Origin: Microcaldota archaeon
GTDB lineage: Archaea > Micrarchaeota > Micrarchaeia > Micrarchaeales > Micrarchaeaceae
Length of the DNA: 13,850 bases
Assembly (NCBI GenBank): GCA_021816645.1
Contig: JAKAXF010000009.1
Location: 1 to 13,850, forward strand
Direction: 5' to 3'
The notes under the pieces were generated by a model. The model saw only the letters and a list, made by a program, of their open reading frames with translations, did not search any database and was not told the origin of the DNA. Both the position numbers and the translations under genes were made by a program. Positions 1 through 5,405 of this stretch are shown piece by piece. Position 1 is the stretch's first letter. The number at the start of each line of letters is the position of its first letter.

Positions 1-499
1 GCTTGCCGTAGTCTCCGCTTTCCAGAGCGTCTGAAGCTTCTTCAAGCTTTTCCGATACCGCCTCTCCCATGCTGTGATAGAAAAGGTCAAAATTCCCTCT
101 TTCAAAATAATCCAGCGCTTCGTTCTCTATGTAGTCCGCAGTATCTGGATCACCGGACCCTCTTTTAAAATATTCCGGCGGGATTCCGGCTTTGTCACGC
201 GGCATATCGTCTATTTTGTTCACAAGGTCTTCTGCTAATTTGACACCTTCAATGACGAGCCTATCTATACCATCATCCAAAGCCGCCCTTACGCTCTCCA
301 GGGCTATTCCGATCGCGTCCTCTATCACGTTCAACGATTCTCCATAGTCCCCTGCTTTCATGTACGCGTCAGCAGCCATAGAGTACGCCAACGCAGCCGA
401 GCCGTATTCTTCAGCCCTGGCTAAGTCATTGGCCTCTTCTACCATCCTCTCCGGACTCCAACCTGCCTTGGTATTGTGTGTCGCCCTATTCACAGTCAT
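1..499 (-). CDS. helical-repeat (TPR-like) protein, 5' part only
   Basis: Reading the minus strand from an ATG at 499 gives an open frame to the window edge (about 166 codons), so the C-terminus is missing. It begins MTVNRATHNTKAGWSPERM and continues as alanine- and glutamate-rich amphipathic helices such as EEYGSAALAYSMAADAYMKAGDY. That segment has the spacing of a tetratricopeptide-like helical hairpin. I see no signal peptide or membrane segment, so it is probably a cytoplasmic scaffold or protein-interaction domain; no specific function can be named. The sequence GGATGGTGGA lies directly before the ATG and may be the ribosome binding site. A TATA box sits about 35 nt upstream. It lies downstream of the 16S gene on the same strand, in the place where many archaea carry tRNA-Ala and 23S. 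Confidence 0.75.
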   Translation of the reverse strand, partial: MTVNRATHNTKAGWSPERMVEEANDLARAEEYGSAALAYSMAADAYMKAGDYGESLNVIEDAIGIALESVRAALDDGIDRLVIEGVKLAEDLVNKIDDMPRDKAGIPPEYFKRGSGDPDTADYIENEALDYFERGNFDLFYHSMGEAVSEKLEEASDALESGDYGK

Positions 500-513
500 T
501 CCACCATCCTTTC

Positions 514-540
514 AAATCTTGAGATTTTAGTTTAAATACG
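514..540 (-). promoter_or_regulatory. TATA box and palindrome before the helical-repeat gene
   Basis: On the minus strand CGTATTTAAA (540-531) is an A/T-rich TATA-like box about 35 nt before the ATG at 499. This predicts a very short leader. Between box and start lies the inverted repeat AAATCT-TG-AGATTT (514-527, all six pairs match), well placed to act as an operator. The box is seen; the repressor function is inferred. Confidence 0.5.
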
Positions 541-558
541 TTTTGTGCAACCGCGGGT

Positions 559-599
559 AAAAAAAGTTCAAAAGTTGCAGCGCCAAAAGCTGCCGCTGC
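559..599 (-). terminator. probable terminator of the 16S transcript
   Basis: Reading the minus strand past the 16S gene, GCAGCG (599-594) can pair with CGCTGC (582-577) around an 11-nt loop. A run of seven T follows (565-559). Oligo-T tracts end transcription in archaea, so this is a plausible end point about 90 nt after the mature 16S 3' end and just before the promoter of the next gene. Confidence 0.45.
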
Positions 600-631
600 G
601 CTGAATTTACACGTCAGGATCAGTAGAAAAA

Positions 632-665
632 GGATGTAGTCTCGAGTTTTATGCGGGAAATAGCT
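632..665 (-). other. 3' arm of the pre-16S processing stem (BHB type)
   Basis: Plus-strand GGATGTAGTCTCGAGTT (632-648) is the exact reverse complement of 3398-3414 on the other side of the 16S gene, giving a 17-bp outer helix in the transcript. Inside it a four-pair helix (651-654 with 3394-3397, one G-U pair) is followed by an inner helix (658-665 with 3379-3386, eight pairs). The 5' strand has a three-nucleotide AAA bulge (3391-3393) and the 3' strand a two- to three-nucleotide A bulge (648-650). This is the helix-bulge-helix-bulge-helix shape cut by the archaeal tRNA splicing endonuclease during pre-16S release. Confidence 0.85.
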
Positions 666-1102
666 TGCATTAGCACACTAGTCTTTATTAAGGTGATCTA
701 TCCGCAGGTTCCCCTACGGATGCCTTGTTATGCCTTGACCCTCCTTACGAAACTCTAACTCGAAAGCAGCAAAGCTACTACCTCGTTAGAACCTCATTTG
801 GGTGATCTGGCAGGCGGTGTGTGCAAGGAGCGGGGACATATTCACCGCTCGTTAGTGACAAGCGATTACTAGGGATTCCAGCTTCATGAGGGCGAGTTTC
901 AGCCCTCAATCCGAACCTCGGTTGGTTTTATGGGATTGGCTTTGCCTCTCGGCATTGCATCCAATTGTGCCAACCTATGTATGCCGCGTGTAGCCCAGAA
1001 GATTCAGAGCATACTGACGAATCGTAGCCCCCTCCTTCCTCCTCCTTAAACGGAGGCGGTCCTAACAGAGTGCTTGGTTTATCACTAAACCAGTGGCAAC
1101 TG

Positions 1103-1627
1103 TTAGCGGAGGTCTCGCTCGTTACCGGGCCGACGAATGGCGCTCGATAGGACAAGGCTATAACCGCCTATAAGCGTAACGAACAGATTGGCGTTTTTAA
1201 TGTACGCCTTCCCTCCAGACTCCCTGACGCGAAAACCGAGGTTTTCCATGATGAGGATGTTCGCGGGATCGGGCTTCCTTATGAAGAAGCCGAACCTGTC
1301 GAAGCCCCCGTTGCAGTCGAAGACGCCGGCTATGAAGCTCAAGGCGTACGCGTTCTTGTACGCGAACACCTTGTCCCTCCTCTCCAGCGTGCTCCTGAAC
1401 AGCTTTTCTAGCTTCGAATTGTAGAAGAATGCCCTCAGCCTGTCGCCTTCCGGCGTTTTTTCGATCCGGATCTTATCCGGCTCTACTCCCAAGCCTATGG
1501 CTATCTTCGTAAACCTCTCTATCAATGCCTCGCTATCTGTCGTCAAAGAAATCGGAGAGCCCATGCTGGAGCTGTATAGTCCCAGCATGTAACATGTATC
1601 TGGCGTTAGCCTTAGTTTCCTTGTCAT
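1103..1627 (-). CDS. LAGLIDADG homing endonuclease of the 3'-proximal 16S intron, probably inactive
   Basis: This 174-residue protein has the two-motif layout of a monomeric LAGLIDADG endonuclease. Motif 1 is MLGLYSSSMG (residues 14-23) and motif 2 is IAGVFDCNG (99-107). In this family the acidic residue near the end of each motif binds the catalytic metal. Here motif 1 has serine or methionine and motif 2 has Asn106, so cleavage is probably lost; RNA maturase or DNA-binding roles remain possible. The ATG at 1627 is 18 nt inside the intron with no clear ribosome binding site. The frame continues past the 3' splice site (1123/1122) and uses a TAA inside the 16S exon (1105-1103). In a circularised intron the same frame would instead read G-K-L-T-E and stop at TGA (1634-1632). 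Confidence 0.85.
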   Translation of the reverse strand: MTRKLRLTPDTCYMLGLYSSSMGSPISLTTDSEALIERFTKIAIGLGVEPDKIRIEKTPEGDRLRAFFYNSKLEKLFRSTLERRDKVFAYKNAYALSFIAGVFDCNGGFDRFGFFIRKPDPANILIMENLGFRVRESGGKAYIKNANLFVTLIGGYSLVLSSAIRRPGNERDLR

Positions 1628-1645
1628 TGCGTCACTCTGTCAGCT
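1123..1645 (-). other. archaeal BHB intron in 16S rRNA, near E. coli position 1101
   Basis: The 523-nt insertion interrupts the conserved GTTAAGTCCGG...ACGAGCGAGACC segment. At the 5' side the order is CCGG, bulge TAA, then GCTGAC. At the 3' side it is GTCGGC, CCGG, bulge TAA, then CGAGC. GCTGAC pairs with GTCGGC (six pairs, one G-U) and CCGG pairs with CCGG, giving the four-pair core between two three-nucleotide bulges that defines the splicing-endonuclease target. Cutting after the second bulge base at both sites gives GTCCGGTAACGAGCG, the expected mature sequence. The coding frame fills nearly all of the intron. Confidence 0.9.
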
Positions 1646-1951
1646 TACCGGACTTAACCGAACAGTTCACACCACGAGCTGACGATCGCCATGCACTACC
1701 TCTCGGCTTGTCAGGTAAGATCTTTGGTCTGACCTTCATCCTGCCGTCGCTTCTGGTAATATTTCCGACGTTGGATTCAATTAAACCGCAGCATCCACCC
1801 CTTGTGTGCTCCCCCGCCAATTGCTTTAAGTTTCAAACTTGCGTCCGTACTCCCCAGGCGGCAGACTTAACGCTTACGCTACGGTACTGCAAACATTCAA
1901 GATGTTTGCAACACCAGAGTCTGCATCATTTACTGCTAGGGCTACTCGGGT

Positions 1952-2615
1952 ATTCAGTGGATATTAATATGCTTCAGAAGCCCTTTAATTTTATCCGGGT
2001 GTTTAAACTTTATCAATCTGTTGAATTTCTTCAGATCATCCCTGCCATAAATGTAAATTTCATATTCTGGCTTGGCGTGTCTATGCCTTTCATAAATACT
2101 AAAGCTTATTTTGGCCTGTTTTAATACCCTCTTCACAAATTCATACACTTCTTTATTAGTTATTGAGAAATATATCTCCGCCTGTCTGCTCCTCACGCTT
2201 CCTTCTGCGTCATACAGGCCGCCGACATATTCTCTTTGCAAGGGTATTGATGCATTCTTTACAAATTCGGGAACGAACAATTGACTCCTTATTGCCCCTA
2301 TAGGCACTTGCATATTGTCCGTAAAGAATCTGTAGATGTTTTTCCTTTTTGTGTGGCTCGAATAAGAGTTTCTTTGTGGTTCATAAAAAACATTTGGCTC
2401 TATCCCAAAAGCTTTTACGAACATAGGTCTTAGCACCTTCTTGTGATACGCCTCAGACATATCTGTAATAGTTAACCTACCATTTGTAGTGTTCCCGTCA
2501 CCGTGAATTATACCTAGTAGGCGCATCTTTATGTGTGCATCTCTACCTATACGCTCTGCATCCTTTGCCATATGTAATTTACACCCGGTTGCTTCTTATG
2601 CATATCGAGATCCAT
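1952..2615 (-). other. archaeal BHB intron in 16S rRNA, near E. coli position 793
   Basis: This 664-nt insertion splits the near-universal GGATTAGATACCC segment. The 5' junction reads TCAG, bulge ATA, then TGGAT. The 3' junction reads ATCCA, CTGA, bulge ATA, then CCCGAG. TGGAT pairs with ATCCA and the inner helix extends with a few mismatches to GATATG/CATATT. TCAG pairs with CTGA as the four-pair core. Joining after the second bulge base gives GGATCAGATACCCGAGTAG, matching archaeal 16S. The splice model rests on base pairing that is directly visible. Confidence 0.9.
1954..2571 (-). CDS. LAGLIDADG homing endonuclease of the 5'-proximal 16S intron
   Basis: This 205-residue protein has two complete LAGLIDADG motifs: LLGIIHGDG (residues 18-26, acid Asp25) and VGGLYDAEG (116-124, acid Glu123). 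These are separated by about 90 residues, as in single-chain two-domain enzymes that cut an asymmetric DNA site. Both catalytic acids are kept, so it is probably able to cut intron-less 16S alleles at the insertion site and spread the intron. The ATG at 2571 is 44 nt inside the intron, and the TGA stop (1956-1954) lies inside the CTGA strand of the 3' splice motif. Apart from a 44-nt leader, the intron is all coding sequence. No strong ribosome binding site is visible. Confidence 0.92.
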   Translation of the reverse strand: MAKDAERIGRDAHIKMRLLGIIHGDGNTTNGRLTITDMSEAYHKKVLRPMFVKAFGIEPNVFYEPQRNSYSSHTKRKNIYRFFTDNMQVPIGAIRSQLFVPEFVKNASIPLQREYVGGLYDAEGSVRSRQAEIYFSITNKEVYEFVKRVLKQAKISFSIYERHRHAKPEYEIYIYGRDDLKKFNRLIKFKHPDKIKGLLKHINIH

Positions 2616-3378
2616 ATCTGATCCGATTCGTTCTCCTAGCCTTCGTCCCTCACTGTCGGATGTGTTCTGGTCAGGCGCCTTCGCCACTGTTAGTCCTTAT
2701 AGGATTATAGGATTTAGCCCCTCCCCAATAAGTACTCCTGACCCAACCCACTCCCTAGCCGATGGGTATCCCGCGCACGCATTGACGTTGGGCGCCAATA
2801 TTTCACGCGAGACGGCATCAGCCAGCTACGGGCGCTTTAAGCCCAATAATCGTGGATACCACTTGTGCTGCCGGTATTACCGTGGCGGCTGCCACCGGTC
2901 TTGCCCAGCACTTATTCGCCAAGCTTGCTGTACTTGGCAAAAGGTCAACTAACGTCGACCACTCAGGTTCCCCCCATCACGCTTCCGCGCATTGTGGAGT
3001 TTGCGCGCCTGCTGCACGCCGTAGCGCTAGGGCCCTTGTCTCAGTGCCCTTCTCGGGGCTCATGCTCTCACATCCCCTACGGGTTATTGGTATGGTGGGC
3101 CGTTACCCCGCCATCTGCCTGATCCGCCGCGGCCTCATCGTAAAGCGGTGGCGCTGCAATTCGCGCTCCTTTCTGTTATTGCTCCTTCCAGATGCAATAG
3201 CATATGGAGTATTAACCTCAGTTTCCCAAGGATATCCTCCTCTTTACGGTAGATTAGCCACGTGTTACTGAGCCGTACGCCGCCCTATGAAGCCATAGGG
3301 CAAACTTGCATGGCTGTCGAAACCTGATAGCAGTACCCTCCAGCAGCATCGACTGGAATCGTTTTGAACTTAGCAATC

Positions 3379-3414
3379 AGCTATTTCTCCTTTGCACAAC
3401 TCGAGACTACATCC
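3379..3414 (-). other. 5' arm of the pre-16S processing stem (BHB type)
   Basis: Partner of the 3' arm at 632-665. The outer helix uses 3398-3414, the short core helix 3394-3397, the AAA bulge 3391-3393 and the inner helix 3379-3386. It lies about 20 nt before the mature 16S 5' end at 3359, as expected for a processing stem. Confidence 0.85.
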
Positions 3415-3484
3415 AATTCCAAGCGGGAATTTTCACAATACAGTCGCAAAAATGCTACTTCAAAAAAATGAAGAAAGCAATACA

Positions 3485-3510
3485 CTATTAATAGGAAATG
3501 TATAAATACC
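3485..3510. promoter_or_regulatory. shared promoter region between 16S and the radical SAM gene
   Basis: Plus-strand GTATAAATAC (3500-3509) is a good archaeal TATA box for the rightward radical SAM gene. The same ten bases occur in the PadR promoter at 9696-9687. Read on the minus strand it is GGTATTTATACA, which could serve the 16S gene, whose 5' processing arm begins about 85 nt further on. A second A/T-rich palindrome, CTATTAATAG (3485-3494), adjoins it. A start near 3527 would give the radical SAM mRNA a leader of about 110 nt, including a small hairpin (ACCCC 3534-3538 with GGGGT 3545-3549). Which box drives 16S is not certain. Confidence 0.5.
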
Positions 3511-3609
3511 TTGCTGTGAGGAATGAATAAATAACCCCAGATAGGGGGTCGACTTAAAGTTTGCTTGAAAAGGACTAAGAAAACACTTCGACCGTTGTGC
3601 AGAGCATCT

Positions 3610-3622
3610 GGCCAACCAAATC
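3610..3622. repeat. 13-bp direct repeat, upstream copy
   Basis: GGCCAACCAAATC at 3610-3622 recurs exactly at 5357-5369. One copy lies 14 nt before the radical SAM start codon, the other about 30 nt after its stop. Both are followed by TAA after zero or one extra base. The repeats frame the gene, but no terminal inverted repeats or transposase are present, so the meaning is unknown. Confidence 0.5.
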
Positions 3623-3636
3623 CTAAGAGTGTTTTA

Positions 3637-5325
3637 ATGGCAAAGTTTGTACTGCTATCGGACAATACGCTTCTGTACAATTATAGGGATTTTCCCCTCT
3701 TGGACTTCGTGCCGGGGGCTCCTGGAAACTCTATCCCCGGGCCTATATACAAATTCCTGAAGGGAAAGATTGCGAAACCCGTAGACGGGGGCAGGCTGAG
3801 GTACGCGCCGTACGGGTTAAGGAAGGTCGAAGCGTCTCTTCTTACAAAATATCGCAAAGAAGACGTAGTGGTAGCGCATCCAGACTACATCTCTTCAGCC
3901 ATAAAGGACGATACCGAGGTAGTAGCTATACACACGATGGACCCTCTCGGCCTAGGGCCTACTACGATGTCCTATTACGTACTGTTCAAATCGAGAGATC
4001 TCAACGCTTACGTGAAGCAGGAATGGGAAGCTCTAATCGCGAAAGTAAACGCGGCAAGAAAGGGCAAGAAGGCGAAGCTTCTCATAGGCGGCCCTGGAGT
4101 ATGGGAGTATACGATACTCAGGGATTACGTCGAGAAGCACAACATAGACTACCTGTTCCAGGGTGAGATGGACGACTACGCGCCCGAACTTTTTGAACAG
4201 ATATCGGCAGGAAAGCTCGACGAAAACCTCTTCAGGAGCGGATACATCTCGTACGACGAGAGCTTCGTGAGGTTCGCAAAGGAGGACCAGAAGTTTATAA
4301 TGCGCGGCAAGGGCATACCAACGTTTCCGAAGCTGGAATCGATACCAGACATAGTAGCTCCAGCTACGAAGAGCATATCAGAGGCGATGAGGGGCTGCGG
4401 AATAGGATGCGATTTCTGCGAGGTAACGCTTCGCGAACTCAGATACTACTCACCAGAAAAGGTGGCGCGTGAAGTCAGGGTAAACGTCGAGCAGGGGGGC
4501 TTCGATAACGCGTGGCTGCATTCGGACGAAATCTTCGCTTACAAGCACCAGAAGAACTACGTTCCCAACGAGGAGGCGCTCACCGAGCTGTTCTCTACGA
4601 TAACCGCCATAAAAGGCGTAAGGAGAACGAACCCAACACACGGAAGGATATCAATACCTTCTGCATATCCCGAGCTTATTGCAAAGTTGTCGGGTATAAT
4701 GCACGCGTCGAAGGACAACTGGATAGGCGTGCAGGTCGGGCTCGAAACCGGCAGCGACGAACTCGCGAAGAGGCACATGCCCGCGAAGACACTCCCGCTC
4801 AAGATAGGAGTCGACGGTACCTGGCAGGAAATAGTGTGGAACGGGGTAAAGAATTTCAACATCAATTACTGGAGGCCGGCGTTCACGGTGCAGGTGGGCC
4901 AGTCATCGGAGACAGACGATGACAACTGGGACACGGTAGCCCTGATAAACAGGCTTAGCAACTCGCGTGTAGACCACATGCCGTTCGAGTTTACCGTTAC
5001 TCCGCTGTACAACATGCCTCTGGGCAGGATAAAGTCGAAGGACTTCTCCAACCAGGAACTCACGCAGTCGATGCTTGCGGTGTACTACGCTTCTTACAGG
5101 CACCTCGCGAAGATGGCGGCGAGGGACGCGTACCGCGTAATGAGGTCCAGGAACGCGGCGTTGAAATATACCGTTGGGTCAACGGTACGCTTCGGAGGCT
5201 ACGTCATGATGAAATTCGTAGAAGGAATCGCGAAGAAGCACGGGGTCGACATAAACAAGGCGAAAAGCTACGGAGTGGGGCGCAACAGGGACATAGGGGC
5301 GTGGAGCGTAGCAGTAAGTGCATGA
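3637..5325 (+). CDS. B12-binding-type radical SAM protein (COG1032-like)
   Basis: From the ATG at 3637 this is a 563-residue protein. The frame is open further upstream from a TTG at 3565, but the ATG start gives a normal Rossmann-type N-terminus (MAKFVLLSDNTLLY). The N-terminal third resembles a cobalamin-binding domain of B12-type radical SAM enzymes, with LLIGGPG (about residues 148-154) and LFQGEMDD (about 173-180). The radical SAM cluster motif is CGIGCDFC, with Cys254, Cys258 and Cys261, which should hold a [4Fe-4S] cluster that cleaves S-adenosylmethionine. A later VGLETGSDEL segment matches the barrel strand usual in this superfamily. Such enzymes often methylate or methylthiolate unreactive carbons, but the substrate cannot be read from the sequence. 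It is transcribed away from 16S as a single gene; no clear Shine-Dalgarno precedes the ATG. Confidence 0.85.
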   Translation: MAKFVLLSDNTLLYNYRDFPLLDFVPGAPGNSIPGPIYKFLKGKIAKPVDGGRLRYAPYGLRKVEASLLTKYRKEDVVVAHPDYISSAIKDDTEVVAIHTMDPLGLGPTTMSYYVLFKSRDLNAYVKQEWEALIAKVNAARKGKKAKLLIGGPGVWEYTILRDYVEKHNIDYLFQGEMDDYAPELFEQISAGKLDENLFRSGYISYDESFVRFAKEDQKFIMRGKGIPTFPKLESIPDIVAPATKSISEAMRGCGIGCDFCEVTLRELRYYSPEKVAREVRVNVEQGGFDNAWLHSDEIFAYKHQKNYVPNEEALTELFSTITAIKGVRRTNPTHGRISIPSAYPELIAKLSGIMHASKDNWIGVQVGLETGSDELAKRHMPAKTLPLKIGVDGTWQEIVWNGVKNFNINYWRPAFTVQVGQSSETDDDNWDTVALINRLSNSRVDHMPFEFTVTPLYNMPLGRIKSKDFSNQELTQSMLAVYYASYRHLAKMAARDAYRVMRSRNAALKYTVGSTVRFGGYVMMKFVEGIAKKHGVDINKAKSYGVGRNRDIGAWSVAVSA

Positions 5326-5356
5326 ACAGTGCGCGTACATGCGTCTTGCTGCGTTC

Positions 5357-5386
5357 GGCCAACCAAATCTAATTTTAAAGCTTTAA
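5357..5386. repeat. downstream 13-bp repeat copy and palindrome between convergent genes
   Basis: The 80-nt gap between the convergent radical SAM gene and the secreted-protein gene holds the second GGCCAACCAAATC copy (5357-5369). The perfect palindrome TTAAAGCTTTAA follows at 5375-5386, with A/T-rich flanks on both sides. It may help to end transcription from both directions, but it is too weak to call a terminator firmly. Confidence 0.4.
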
Positions 5387-5405
5387 GGCAGGCTCACTAA
5401 AAGCA

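Larger units (their letters stand above)
686..3359 (-). rRNA. 16S ribosomal RNA gene with two introns
   Basis: The minus strand starts at ATTCCAGTCGATGCTGCTGG (3359), matching the archaeal 16S start, and ends near GATCACCTTAATA (698-686). Exons are 3359-2616 (744 nt), 1951-1646 (306 nt) and 1122 to about 686 (about 437 nt), total about 1,490 nt. Landmarks are present: the 530 loop GTGGCAGCCGCCACGGTAA (2895-2877), GGATCAGAT joined by splicing to ACCCGAGTAG, AAACTTAAAGCAATTGGCGG near 1824, the CACACACCGCC decoding segment near 820, and the helix-45 loop GTAGGGGAACCTGC near 710. Several near-universal positions are changed. The 3' end has CACCUUAAUAA where most archaea have CACCUCCU. No 23S or tRNA gene follows. 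The exact 3' end is estimated to within a few nucleotides. Confidence 0.95.

Noticed and set aside
1525..3271. Several open frames on the plus strand across the rRNA region, and a minus-strand frame at 928-1155
   Set aside because: They lie in or antisense to 16S exons and the intron endonuclease genes, have no family features, and read as chance frames in conserved rRNA.
3500..3640. A possible tRNA or small RNA between 16S and the radical SAM gene
   Set aside because: Hairpins are present, but no T-loop, anticodon stem or C/D box arrangement could be built.
4176..5103. Minus-strand frames opposite the radical SAM gene
   Set aside because: They are antisense to a well-supported enzyme with an intact cluster motif; no promoter or family signal supports them.
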